A DNA stretch of 64,000 nucleotides, taken from contig JACMLM010000048.1 in the NCBI GenBank assembly GCA_014379595.1, forward strand, positions 1 through 64,000. The letters run 5' to 3'. Both the position numbers and the translations under genes were made by a program. Under the pieces are notes generated by a model that saw only the letters and a program-made list of their open reading frames with translations, searched no databases and was not told where the DNA came from. The stretch is from Anaerolineales bacterium. Lineage in GTDB: Bacteria > Chloroflexota > Anaerolineae > Anaerolineales > Villigracilaceae. The stretch's first letter is position 1, and the number at the start of each line of letters is the position of its first letter. Of this stretch, positions 6,927 to 15,050 are shown piece by piece.

Positions 6927-9011
6927 TTATTTCTCCGATTGACGTATTAAGCGTGCAGAGTTTCCGAGAATGCCCAGATCAGGAATGGATTGAAGTGCAG
7001 CGGCGAGCATAGGCGGCAGGAAACCAAATGCTGCAAGAATTAAGCCAATGATGTTATAGGCGGCCGTAAAACCAAGGTTGCCTTTTACCACACGCATGGT
7101 ACGTTTTGCAGTTTGGATGAGCTGAGGAATCAACGTCCAATCTTCACGCATAAGGGTAATGTGCGCCGCTTCGATGGCAACGTCTGCACCTGCCTTGCCC
7201 ATTGCGATGCCTACATTTGCTTGTGCAAGTGCAGGCGCGTCATTGATCCCGTCACCAACCATGACGACGATACGCCCCTGTGATTGATATTCTTTTACGA
7301 TGCGAATTTTGTCTTCGGGCATTAACCCTGCGCGATATGAAATTCCTAATGAAGCAGCGAGGGAAGATGCAACACTTTCATTGTCGCCTGTGAGTAATTC
7401 AATTTTTTGGATGCCGAGCTTTTTTACTTCGCCTAAAGCATCTGGCACTTCGCTTCGTAATATATCTGATGCAGCGATCAACCCTGCAAGCTGGTCATTG
7501 ACCATTACAGATAAAACGGTTTTGCCTTGTGACTCAAGAGTTTTTACTTGTTCATCTTTTTCCAACGAGTACCGACCGACTGAAACTTTATACCCGCTTA
7601 CATTCGCACGTACACCAATACCAGCAATGGATTCAAAATCTGTTGCTTCTTTTAATTCCAGACCGCGTTCGTGCGCTGAACGGCGCAAGGCATCTGCTAG
7701 TGGATGCTCAGAGTAACGATCAGCAGATGCAGCGATGGAAAGAAGGGAGTTCTCGTCCATGCCATTCAATGAAACAATATCCGTTACGATTGGTTTGCCG
7801 AGAGTCAGAGTCCCAGTTTTATCTATCAATAGTACATCGGCGCGTGCAAGCGTTTCTAAATATTTTCCGCCCTTAATCAGAATTCCCTTTTTTGCGCTTG
7901 CTCCAACAGAAGCAAGCATGGCAATGGGTGTGGCGAGGGCGATGGTGCAGGAACATGCCACCAGCAAAACGGCCGCAGTGGCAAGCAGGTTTCGACTCAA
8001 TAAAAAGGTTAATGCGGCAATGCCCAGCACAACGGGGAGATAGTAGGTGCTGAATTTATCTGCAAATTGCTGCACATCTGCGCGGTGCATCTCGGCTTCT
8101 TCAACCATTTTGATAACACGCCCGAACGCCGATTGTGCGCCAATGGCTTGAGCACGGACTTTGAGACTGCCTTGTTTGAGAAGCGTGGCCGCAAATACAT
8201 GTGAGCCTGTGTTTGTTTCAACAGGCATCGATTCACCTGTTACAGAAGCCTGATTAATTGCGCCTTGACCATAAACCACATTGCCGTCTACAGGAATTTT
8301 TTCACCTGGCCGAACAATCACAATATCATTGATCTGCACCTCTGCAATTGGAATTTCTTTTTCTTCGTTATTGCGTTCGACACGCGCAGTTTGTGGAGCC
8401 ATTGCTGTTAAATCTTTAACAGCACGACGAGCGCCTTCTGCTGTAAGTTTTTCGGTGTAGCTGCCAATGTGCATGAAAAAGACCACGACCATTGCAGTGG
8501 TCCACTCGCCAACTAGTATTGCCGCAAGCGCACCGATGGACATCAATGTATGTGAAATGACCTGTCGATTTAGTGTGGCGCGAATGACATTTAAAAAGAT
8601 GGGCGCGCCGCCAAGGATGACAAGTAAAACTCCAATTGGGAAGGGAATGAACTGTGTTAGGCCATCCAACAATCCAAGCCATTCGCCCGCGACTACCAGG
8701 AGGATGATCCCGCCAAAGGCGAGTCCAAGCACTGTGAAGATGCGGCGTGAGAAATTAACAAGCGCGGCATTAGGAGTTGTGTTCTCTTCGTTTTGTTGTG
8801 GCACGGAATAGCCGGCATTTTTCACGGCATTCCGAATATCTATCATTTTGACGAGGGACGGGTCAAGTTGAATGATGGCTTTTTCAGAAGAGAGAAAGAC
8901 ATCGGCTTTCTTAATGCCATTGAGTGAAGAAATTGCACGCTGAACTGTTTGAGTACATTCGGTACAGTCCATGCCCGCAATTGGGATTTCGATGGTTTGC
9001 GTTTGATTCAT
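6927..9011 (-). CDS. P1B-type heavy-metal-transporting ATPase with CSC motif
   Basis: This is a 694-residue integral membrane pump. The N-terminal metal-binding domain has GMDCTEC (Cys16 and Cys19). The actuator loop has SVTGES (near 256-261). The membrane motif reads VACSCTIALATP (CSC at 353-355), where the usual P1B ATPases have CPC, CPH or SPC; the expected proline is serine. The phosphorylation site is DKTGTLT (Asp397), followed by the hinge GDGINDAPAL. P1B ATPases export soft or transition metal ions at the cost of ATP. The ArsR/SmtB-controlled operon suggests efflux of Zn, Cd, Co, Cu or similar; the ion is not predictable. It is the last gene of the operon, 12 bases after the methyltransferase-like gene. 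Confidence 0.9.
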   Translation of the reverse strand: MNQTQTIEIPIAGMDCTECTQTVQRAISSLNGIKKADVFLSSEKAIIQLDPSLVKMIDIRNAVKNAGYSVPQQNEENTTPNAALVNFSRRIFTVLGLAFGGIILLVVAGEWLGLLDGLTQFIPFPIGVLLVILGGAPIFLNVIRATLNRQVISHTLMSIGALAAILVGEWTTAMVVVFFMHIGSYTEKLTAEGARRAVKDLTAMAPQTARVERNNEEKEIPIAEVQINDIVIVRPGEKIPVDGNVVYGQGAINQASVTGESMPVETNTGSHVFAATLLKQGSLKVRAQAIGAQSAFGRVIKMVEEAEMHRADVQQFADKFSTYYLPVVLGIAALTFLLSRNLLATAAVLLVACSCTIALATPIAMLASVGASAKKGILIKGGKYLETLARADVLLIDKTGTLTLGKPIVTDIVSLNGMDENSLLSIAASADRYSEHPLADALRRSAHERGLELKEATDFESIAGIGVRANVSGYKVSVGRYSLEKDEQVKTLESQGKTVLSVMVNDQLAGLIAASDILRSEVPDALGEVKKLGIQKIELLTGDNESVASSLAASLGISYRAGLMPEDKIRIVKEYQSQGRIVVMVGDGINDAPALAQANVGIAMGKAGADVAIEAAHITLMREDWTLIPQLIQTAKRTMRVVKGNLGFTAAYNIIGLILAAFGFLPPMLAAALQSIPDLGILGNSARLIRQSEK

Positions 9012-9023
9012 TATGTCCTCTGT

Positions 9024-9617
9024 TTATATCCAGCGGCGGACTTGCTTTTGATAATCAAGATACGACTCGCCATGTGTGCGCGTGAGAAATTCCTCTTCCA
9101 GCCGCACTTGAATTTGAATGAGTAACTCTCCTGTAATCAGAATAAGAAGTGTAACTGCATTTGGAATGATAAGAAAAAGACCTAGCAGCATGATTCGCGT
9201 TCCCAAGAAAATGGGGTTGCGGGATATTTTGAACAGACCGTTTTGAACCAATTCGGTTTTGACATCCTCGTCAATACCGATGCGCCATGATTTCCGCATG
9301 TGGTTTTGGGCTATGAGCACCCAAACCAACGCGAGCAGTAATAAGCCTTCTCCAATAATTACCAAAATGTTATTTGCTACATATGGAATTGGTAAAAGCA
9401 ATTGATAAACATTTGGAAAAAATGCAAACAGGATCACGACCAGGAAACAAGCAATCAAGACAACGCGAAAAACGTTTCCGATGTAATCATGTGCATTATC
9501 AGATGAACCGAGTTTATAGGGATTCACGCCTGTTGATTTCCAGGTGCGATAGGTAGGCAAGATCATTGCCAACCCGAAAAATAGAAGAAAGTATATAAGA
9601 AGAATAATTTTCATCAT
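9024..9617 (-). CDS. isoprenylcysteine carboxyl methyltransferase-like membrane protein
   Basis: This 197-residue protein has about five membrane segments and a C-terminal conserved core, ISRNPIFLGTR, then VRLEEEFLTRTHGESYLDYQKQVRRW. This is the cofactor-binding signature of the ICMT/PEMT family (RxP...EExxL...Y..Y...V.R). The substrate of bacterial members is mostly unknown. Homologues are often encoded beside metal ATPases, and two more copies occur at 13801 and 14429. An AGGCTT sequence sits before paired ATG codons (9617 or 9614); the start is ambiguous by one codon. The gene begins only 6 bases after the proposed true stop of the rhodanese gene. Confidence 0.8.
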   Translation of the reverse strand: MMKIILLIYFLLFFGLAMILPTYRTWKSTGVNPYKLGSSDNAHDYIGNVFRVVLIACFLVVILFAFFPNVYQLLLPIPYVANNILVIIGEGLLLLALVWVLIAQNHMRKSWRIGIDEDVKTELVQNGLFKISRNPIFLGTRIMLLGLFLIIPNAVTLLILITGELLIQIQVRLEEEFLTRTHGESYLDYQKQVRRWI

Positions 9618-9623
9618 AAGCCT

Positions 9624-10091
9624 TTATGGTTCCGTAGGGTATTCGGCATTGGTCCATGCTTCAAAGCCGCCAAGAATGGGTGTTACATTTTTAAAACCGT
9701 TTTCGAGCAAAATAGACGCCGCACGGGCGCTTGAATGTTCGTCCTGTCAGGTACAGTAGGTAATGATCCACTGTTCAGGGTCGAGTTCAGTCATACGCGA
9801 TTCAAGTTCAGCGAGGGGAATATTTATTGAACCTGTAATGCGTTCGCTTTGGAATGCTTCTGCAGTTCGTACATCTAAAAAGATCGCAGAGCCTGAATCC
9901 AATGCTGCTTTTGAGTCAACAAGTGACACACGAGGAACCAGGGCATCAGCCTCTTCTTCAGAGAGGGCCGCAGTTGTTGGAGCAGTGGAAGTATTTTGTG
10001 AGGCTAACATCAGCCCAATCACAATTAATAGTAATCCGCTGCCAACTATAAAGAGAAGCGGGTTTTTAGAATTTTGTTTTCGTCGTTTCAT
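9624..10091 (-). CDS. membrane-anchored rhodanese with in-frame TGA (candidate selenoprotein)
   Basis: The N-terminal half encodes a membrane anchor (about 12-32) and a rhodanese domain (FLDVRTAEAF, GSINIPLAEL). Translation to the first stop gives 114 residues ending ITYCT. The same frame then continues QDEHSSARAASILLENGF and ILGGFEAW to TAA at 9624-9626, which is the missing end of the rhodanese fold. Family members read YCxCPxExxSA here, so the TGA (9747-9749, codon 115) replaces a Cys codon two residues after the YC cysteine. A hairpin suitable as a bacterial SECIS follows. With the extended end, the next gene starts 6 bases later, normal operon spacing. The alternative is a nonsense mutation. 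The role is probably sulfur transfer outside the membrane. Confidence 0.7.
9716..9730 (-). promoter_or_regulatory. possible bacterial SECIS hairpin after the rhodanese TGA
   Basis: Sixteen bases after the TGA on the minus strand, GCGCC pairs with GGCGT (four G-C pairs plus one G-U) around the 5-base loop CGTGC. The loop begins about 21 bases after the TGA and has G in its second position. This fits the general distance and loop rule for bacterial SECIS elements. The stem is short, and such hairpins arise by chance in GC-rich codons, so this alone is weak evidence. Confidence 0.4.
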
Positions 10092-10111
10092 GATTCTATA
10101 GCTCCTTTATT

Positions 10112-12454
10112 TCAACTTTCTTTATATGCCAATAATCTTAATGCGTTGGCAACCACGAGCAAGGTGCTGCCCTCATGGAAGATCACAGCAATGCCAATGC
10201 TCACAATACCTGTGATGGAAGTAATGATAAGAATTGCAATCACTCCGAGCGAGATGAATAGGTTTTGCATAATGATGTTTCGAGTGGCACGCCCCAAGCC
10301 AACAGCGAACGGTAGTTTGGAAAGATCATCGCCCATTAAGGCAACGTCTGCAGTTTCGAGCGCAACATCGGTGCCTGCGCCACCCATTGCAATGCCTACG
10401 GTTGCATTCGCCAATGCAGGCGCGTCGTTCACGCCGTCACCGATCATGGCAACTTGACCATACTCTTTGACCAACTCGCGGATGATGGTTAATTTGTTTT
10501 CAGGCATTAAGTCAGCGCGAACATCCGTGAGACCTACTTCTTTGGCAATGGCCGAGGCAGAACGCGAATTATCGCCCGTGAGCATGATGGTATGCTGCAC
10601 GCCCATTTTCTTCAAGGCTTTCATAGTCGCTGCGGCTTCCTTACGCAATGTGTCTGCAAGAGCGATCAATCCAATGGCAGTTTTATCTTCAGCGATCCAC
10701 ATTAACGTCTTGCCTGATTGTTGTAATGACTCTGCTTTTTGAATTGCATCAGGTGAAAGCGTTACACCTGCTTCGTCCATTAGTTTTTTGTTACCGATCC
10801 AAATTGTTTTGCCATTCGTAACGGCGCGCAATCCGCGCCCCGTCAGCGACTCGACTTCGTCCATAATGGAAGCAGGCACACTCTGAGTCTGAGCCGCACG
10901 TACAACGGCTTGAGCAAGTGGATGTGCGGATCGTGATTCCGCTCCAGCCGCGATGGATAAAACATCCGCTTCTTTCCTGCCTGATTCCTGAAGCGCTACG
11001 ATATCAGTTACCTCAGGTTTGCCATGTGTGACCGTGCCAGTTTTATCAAACGCAATAGCTTTGAGGCGACCAAGATTCTCAAGGTGTGCGCCGCCTTTAA
11101 CTAGCACTCCATTGCGTGCGGCTTGTGCAACACCTGCAAGAATGGAGGCTGGTGTGCCAAGCGCAAGTGCGCAAGGTGATGCAGCGACAAGCAAAGTCAT
11201 AGCGCGTAGAAATGATTCGCGGAATGGAAACCCAAACAATGGCGGCAGGATGATGATCAACGCGGTGATAATCAACACAGCGGGCACAAAGATGCGCTCG
11301 AATTTTTCAACGGTTTGTTGCGTGGGTGATTTCTGCGCCTGTGCTTCTTCCACCATTTTCATCACGCGCGATAGTGTTGAGTCTTTGGCAAGGCGTGTTA
11401 CTTTTACTTCGAGTGCCCCTTCACCATTGATCGTGCTTGCAAAGACCTGATCGCCAGGAGCTTTATCAATAGGGAGAGATTCGCCCGTTACAGAGGATTG
11501 ATCAACTCCAGAGTTTCCATCCGCGATGACTCCGTCCACGGGGATACGCACACCCGGACGCACGATGACAACGTCATCAAGTTGAAGTGACTCAACAGGA
11601 AGTTCCTGTTCTTTTCCATCGCGTCTTACAAGCGCGATTTTCGGTGCAAGGTCTGCCAGAGCGCGAACTGCACTTCGGGCGCGGTCCAGAGCGCGTTCTT
11701 CGAGCGAATGACCAAGACTAAAAAGGAAGAGCAACAATGCACCTTCTGCATATTCGCCAAGGAATGCCGCGCCGATGGCGGCCACGATCATCAAACCATC
11801 TGTATCAAAATGCTTTTCCCTTAATGCGTGCCAGGCATGGCGTGAAATATCCCAACCGCCGAAGAGATAGGCGGCAACATAAAAGCCAATGCTAAGAAGT
11901 GTGGGGAAGCCAAGGAATAATCCGCCGAGCCAGCCAATGAGCAAGAGCAAGCCTGATGACAAACTAAATATAAGCTCACGGTTTTCCTGCAAACGAGCCT
12001 GCAAGCCATCCAGAGGAATTTGATACCCTAATGAACGGACGCGTTTTTCGATGGCGGCGCGATTTACTTTTTGATTATCATATTCCACCCACATCTTTTC
12101 AGCAGGATAATTGACATTGACAGAGAGCACTCCGTCCATCCGCCCGACGCTGTGTTCGATGACAAGACTGCAGTCAGAGCAATCCATATCTTCAATGGGA
12201 ATTGATTCGTGGTGGAAGCGATTAACGATTTCTGCACCAGCGCGTTCTGCGAGGCGTTTGACATCAGATAGCGTTAAGAGATTTGGGTCATAGTGCAGGC
12301 ACAGGTCCACTGGGGACTTATCACGCTCAATATGGGCGCGTATGATACCTTTGTAATTTTGAAGTGATGTTTCCAATCGGATGAGGCACTCATCCTTTTC
12401 ATTTTCGATGCCTGGTAAAAGCAGTGGGATTTCCAGATCAATTGTTTGTTCCAT
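10112..12454 (-). CDS. P1B-type heavy-metal-transporting ATPase with SPC motif
   Basis: This protein of about 780 residues has an N-terminal metal-binding region including IEDMDCSDCSLVIEHSV (CxxC). It has a transmembrane actuator segment with SVTGES, the ion-path motif AASPCALALGTP (SPC, as in the P1B-4 or Zn/Co-type groups), DKTGTVTHGKP and GDGVNDAPAL. Its motif differs from the partner pump at 6927, so the two probably handle different ions or states. An alternative upstream start adds six residues (12472). The start at 12454 is preferred because the protein then begins MEQTIDLEIPLL after a GGAA stretch. It lies between the small exported protein and the rhodanese in the ArsR-headed operon. 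Confidence 0.9.
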   Translation of the reverse strand: MEQTIDLEIPLLLPGIENEKDECLIRLETSLQNYKGIIRAHIERDKSPVDLCLHYDPNLLTLSDVKRLAERAGAEIVNRFHHESIPIEDMDCSDCSLVIEHSVGRMDGVLSVNVNYPAEKMWVEYDNQKVNRAAIEKRVRSLGYQIPLDGLQARLQENRELIFSLSSGLLLLIGWLGGLFLGFPTLLSIGFYVAAYLFGGWDISRHAWHALREKHFDTDGLMIVAAIGAAFLGEYAEGALLLFLFSLGHSLEERALDRARSAVRALADLAPKIALVRRDGKEQELPVESLQLDDVVIVRPGVRIPVDGVIADGNSGVDQSSVTGESLPIDKAPGDQVFASTINGEGALEVKVTRLAKDSTLSRVMKMVEEAQAQKSPTQQTVEKFERIFVPAVLIITALIIILPPLFGFPFRESFLRAMTLLVAASPCALALGTPASILAGVAQAARNGVLVKGGAHLENLGRLKAIAFDKTGTVTHGKPEVTDIVALQESGRKEADVLSIAAGAESRSAHPLAQAVVRAAQTQSVPASIMDEVESLTGRGLRAVTNGKTIWIGNKKLMDEAGVTLSPDAIQKAESLQQSGKTLMWIAEDKTAIGLIALADTLRKEAAATMKALKKMGVQHTIMLTGDNSRSASAIAKEVGLTDVRADLMPENKLTIIRELVKEYGQVAMIGDGVNDAPALANATVGIAMGGAGTDVALETADVALMGDDLSKLPFAVGLGRATRNIIMQNLFISLGVIAILIITSITGIVSIGIAVIFHEGSTLLVVANALRLLAYKES

Positions 12455-12543
12455 AAAATAATTCCATTTCAAGTTATAAAAAATATATGCTACACAAACT
12501 AAAAAGAGCAGTTTGTGATCGGATAGTTGATGCGAGGAGAAAA

Positions 12544-12804
12544 TTAAAATGTTGGAGGGTGAGAGATTTTCACGCTCAACTTTAAGGCGTGGGTACTGTC
12601 CTGTATTTCCCCAATGGCAATAGCTGGCTTGAGCGTGAAAGGTTGTACTTCTTTGGGTTCAGCTATAGCACCATGGATCGGGCAGTTGGATTCTTGAGAT
12701 ATATGAGATGCGTTATTGGCAAATGAAAACACATGACCCATTACTCCAAAGACCAGGAGAAAAAGTAGTAGTGCAAGAGAGAGCCGTCGAATTAAGTCAG
12801 TCAT
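12544..12804 (-). CDS. small exported or membrane-anchored protein
   Basis: This 86-residue protein has a strong hydrophobic segment at about 9-28 (LALLLFLLVFGVMGHVF), then a short periplasmic or extracellular tail. The tail holds one cysteine in SNCPIHGA, loosely like the CPMHP heavy-metal-binding motifs. It starts one base after the arsR stop codon, so the two are translationally coupled. The position suggests an accessory metal-binding or stress role for the pump operon. The family is not recognised. Confidence 0.6.
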   Translation of the reverse strand: MTDLIRRLSLALLLFLLVFGVMGHVFSFANNASHISQESNCPIHGAIAEPKEVQPFTLKPAIAIGEIQDSTHALKLSVKISHPPTF

Positions 12805-12805
12805 A

Positions 12806-13096
12806 TTATCCGTGCTTCACATGGTCAAGACCCATGAGATACAGTTTTTTGACATGCTCGTCATCAAGTGAGTAAAAGACCTGCCTGCCAGATTTTCTTG
12901 TGCGAACGAGCCGCATTTGGCGCAATCCTCGCAGTTGATGCGATACAGCCGATTCGGTCATCTGCATTTTCCCTGCCAGGTCGCTGACGTTCATTTCTTT
13001 TTCAATTAAAGCAGAAATGATGCGTACGCGGCTAGCGTCGCTGAGGGCGCTGAAGAGTTCAGCAAGTTGAATGGCTTTGAGTTCTGAGAGTGTCAT
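12806..13096 (-). CDS. ArsR/SmtB family metal-responsive repressor
   Basis: This 96-residue protein has the winged helix-turn-helix of the ArsR/SmtB family: LFSALSDASRVRIISALIEKE, then MNVSDLAGKM and TESAVSHQLRGLR (recognition helix), and a beta wing with GRQVFYSLDD. The C-terminal DDEHVKKLYLMGLDHVKHG carries Asp and His residues, where alpha-5-type sensors of Zn, Co and Cd bind metal. It has no CxC motif of the arsenic or Cd/Pb alpha-3 type. It heads the six-gene operon reaching 6927. A 12-2-12 operator lies 10 bases upstream, so autoregulation with metal-induced release is expected. Confidence 0.9.
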   Translation of the reverse strand: MTLSELKAIQLAELFSALSDASRVRIISALIEKEMNVSDLAGKMQMTESAVSHQLRGLRQMRLVRTRKSGRQVFYSLDDEHVKKLYLMGLDHVKHG

Positions 13097-13105
13097 GGTT
13101 TATTG

Positions 13106-13131
13106 AATATATGAACAAGTATTCATATATT
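13106..13131. promoter_or_regulatory. 12-2-12 SmtB/ArsR-type operator
   Basis: An imperfect 26-base inverted repeat of two 12-base arms around AG has the core TGAACA..TATTCA flanked by ATAT runs. This is the classic 12-2-12 binding-site layout of SmtB, ZiaR and CzrA repressors. It lies immediately upstream of the arsR start codon and overlaps the likely promoter, explaining control of the metal-efflux operon. Confidence 0.85.
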
Positions 13132-13174
13132 ACACTGTAAAAAATGACCTGTCAATGGCCATTTTTTACAGTGT
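13132..13174. terminator. hairpin terminator between the cytochrome gene and arsR
   Basis: Arms 13132-13149 and 13157-13174 pair over 18 positions with a single mismatch around a 7-base loop. Six A-T pairs within the stem provide a T-run on either strand. It follows the cytochrome gene (stop near 13184) and directly abuts the arsR operator. Confidence 0.75.
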
Positions 13175-13183
13175 AACTCAGTT

Positions 13184-13576
13184 TTAGTTATTCTGTGCGC
13201 CAGCATTGATCCAGTCCGTAATGATCTGGATTTGCTCAGAGGTAAGTTTCTGTCCGCGTTTGGGCATTTCGCCTTCGACCACTTTTTCAACCAATAAGCT
13301 TGCGCTTGCGTTGCCAGAGACTATGACAGGACCATTTTGTGAGCCAGCCATCAGGCTTTCGTACGTTTCCATATTCAAGTTTTCGCTGGTGAATTCGCCC
13401 ATATGACATTTGCTGCAGCGCCTTTCCAGAATTGGTTGTACATCTTGTGAAAAGCTAACGTCCGTGCTGGGCGCAGTATCCATATGTGGTGCAGCACGTG
13501 CGCCACTGTTTTGCAAAATGGCATATGCCGATACAAGGACCAATGTGATCAAGATAGGTATTAATTGCTTCTTCAT
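13184..13576 (-). CDS. membrane-anchored c-type cytochrome-like protein
   Basis: This 130-residue protein has a signal or anchor segment at 5-22. A single heme attachment motif CSKCH (about 54-58) lies in the context DVQPILERRCSKCH, followed by ESLMAGSQNGPVIV, EGEMPKRGQKLT and ITDWINAGA. This is the pattern of planctomycete-type cytochrome c (PSCyt1-like) domains, with Met in GEMP a candidate axial ligand. It should act outside the membrane in electron transfer. A GGAGAA ribosome site precedes the ATG. Its promoter carries a perfect DtxR-like palindrome, so iron or manganese regulation is likely. Confidence 0.8.
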   Translation of the reverse strand: MKKQLIPILITLVLVSAYAILQNSGARAAPHMDTAPSTDVSFSQDVQPILERRCSKCHMGEFTSENLNMETYESLMAGSQNGPVIVSGNASASLLVEKVVEGEMPKRGQKLTSEQIQIITDWINAGAQNN

Positions 13577-13634
13577 TTTTATTCTCCGTCTGTTTTGAGT
13601 CCAGGCAGGTTTCTCATTGCCACTAGACTAAAGA

Positions 13635-13658
13635 TATATTTAGGTATACCTAAATATA
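13635..13658. promoter_or_regulatory. perfect 24-bp DtxR/MntR-type operator
   Basis: This is a perfect palindrome with core TTTAGGTATACCTAAA, the form bound by DtxR-family regulators. It lies directly downstream of, and partly over, the -10 element of the cytochrome gene promoter, so a bound repressor would block transcription start. The likely regulator is encoded at 15097-15768. Confidence 0.8.
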
Positions 13659-13684
13659 GTAGACGAAAAGTAGAGCCTTGTCAA
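13656..13684 (-). promoter_or_regulatory. promoter of the cytochrome c-like gene
   Basis: On the minus strand, TTGACA (13684-13679) and TACTAT (13661-13656) are separated by exactly 17 bases. The -10 overlaps the edge of the DtxR-like palindrome. The gap to the start codon is about 80 bases. Confidence 0.7.
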
Positions 13685-13748
13685 GGGGAGCAGATTTGTT
13701 TTTTCTAAGCTTTATTTAAGAGGTTGTTTATTGAGAGTGGTATTACAT

Positions 13749-13794
13749 AATTGAAACGTCCCCTGACCATTTGTGGGCAGGGGACGTTTCAATT
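13749..13794 (-). terminator. hairpin terminator of the multicopper oxidase / ZIP operon
   Basis: Arms AATTGAAACGTCCCCTG (13749-13765) and its exact complement (13778-13794) form a 17-bp stem with a 12-base loop. It lies six bases after the last gene of the minus-strand operon that begins at 18731. Confidence 0.75.
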
Positions 13795-13800
13795 CGCTCA

Positions 13801-14394
13801 CTAAAATAATTTTGGCAAATAGCGCCCTGTTCGTTTCATATATTCGCGGTATTCATCACCGAATTTTTCGATGAGATTAGCTTCTTCCTTGGGAGTGCGC
13901 ATTGCCATTCCGATGAATGCCAGAATTCCTAATACTGCAATGAACCAATTATCAGCCATCATTCCAAACGAAATAATAAGAGATGAACCAAATGTATATA
14001 ATGGATGACGAATCCATTTGTAAGGTCCCTTTGTACTTAATACATGTTGTTGGCGGGTTCCGCTGGTGGGGGAGATGCCGCTTCCAATACTACTAAACAA
14101 CCAGTAGATTCCAGGCACACAGAGGATGCCGATGCCAACGCCGAGCCAGCGAACCCATTCAGGTAAGCCGATCTTTGACCAAGCCATCCAGGATGGATTG
14201 ATTAGATAAACGAGTGGACTAAGCCAAAGGATCAACCCGCCTATTTTAATTACAGTCATCGTCACAGAGCCATCTACTTTACGAGAGATTTTTTCGCCTG
14301 TGTCGCGATCTGCTTTTCGGCGGAAGTAAGATGAAATACCTATTCCTGTAAAAAGGATTAGGGCGGCTAAAATACGAAAAATGTTTTCGTTCAT
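13801..14394 (-). CDS. isoprenylcysteine carboxyl methyltransferase-like membrane protein
   Basis: This 197-residue protein has about five membrane segments. The ICMT/PEMT core near the C-terminus is TKGPYKWIRHPLYT, then EEANLIEKFGDEYREYMKRTGRYLP. It is clearly paralogous to the gene directly upstream (14429), with a shared IRHPxYT and EYFGDQYREYMKKTGR-like end, so the pair arose by tandem duplication. Such enzymes use S-adenosylmethionine; the bacterial substrate is unknown. It is the last gene of the DtxR-linked operon. Confidence 0.8.
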   Translation of the reverse strand: MNENIFRILAALILFTGIGISSYFRRKADRDTGEKISRKVDGSVTMTVIKIGGLILWLSPLVYLINPSWMAWSKIGLPEWVRWLGVGIGILCVPGIYWLFSSIGSGISPTSGTRQQHVLSTKGPYKWIRHPLYTFGSSLIISFGMMADNWFIAVLGILAFIGMAMRTPKEEANLIEKFGDEYREYMKRTGRYLPKLF

Positions 14395-14428
14395 ATTATT
14401 TATTCCTTATGTTTCTAAAATTTGATTG

Positions 14429-15025
14429 TTACATTAGTCGGGGAAAGAGTCTTCCCGTCTTTTTCATATATTCACGATATTGATCCCCAAAATATTCGAG
14501 CATAATAGATTCTTCAAAGCCAATTCGTGAAATAATTTCGATAACTGTCATCCCTGCCCAACATAAGCCGATCAGCCAGTTAGATGATATAAGAAGTGTT
14601 GAGCCAAGAATGAGAAGGAACGCTGTGTAGATGGGATGCCTGATCGTGCGATAAGGTCCGCTGGTGATGAGTGTTTGTTCTTTCATCATACGCGGTGTGT
14701 CGCTCCAGCTATTGGCAAGTGTGACTTGTGCCCATTGCAGCAAAACAAATCCTATAACTGCAATGCCCAGGCCCGTCCATCTAAACCATAAAGGTAGATG
14801 CAAGGTAGACCATGCGAGCCATGCTGGGTTAATCACGTAAATGAGTACAGCTATAAAACCGATCATACCGAGCAGGCCAGCCAGTTTTGAAATGATTCCT
14901 TCTTCGCGTTGCTTGACAGTCGCTTCTTCAGGCTTGCTATAATTTTTAACGTAGTATCCACGATGCGCTGCAAAAGCGATAATGAGGACGGGTAGAATAA
15001 TTCTGAAGATAGTTTCTGTTTGCAT
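14429..15025 (-). CDS. isoprenylcysteine carboxyl methyltransferase-like membrane protein
   Basis: This 198-residue polytopic protein has the signature TSGPYRTIRHPIYTAFLL and the terminal EESIMLEYFGDQYREYMKKTGRLFP, typical of the ICMT/PEMT family. It is the tandem paralogue of the following gene. Its start codon lies about 25 bases after a 40-bp perfect palindrome that separates it from the DtxR-family gene. It may therefore be expressed less than the upstream genes. Confidence 0.8.
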   Translation of the reverse strand: MQTETIFRIILPVLIIAFAAHRGYYVKNYSKPEEATVKQREEGIISKLAGLLGMIGFIAVLIYVINPAWLAWSTLHLPLWFRWTGLGIAVIGFVLLQWAQVTLANSWSDTPRMMKEQTLITSGPYRTIRHPIYTAFLLILGSTLLISSNWLIGLCWAGMTVIEIISRIGFEESIMLEYFGDQYREYMKKTGRLFPRLM

Positions 15026-15050
15026 TTGATTTTTCCTAAAAAATCACCAT

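Noticed and set aside
9747-10091. Truncated rhodanese ending at TGA as the complete gene
   Set aside because: The domain would lack its C-terminal third, and in-frame conserved sequence continues after TGA to a stop placed at normal operon spacing.
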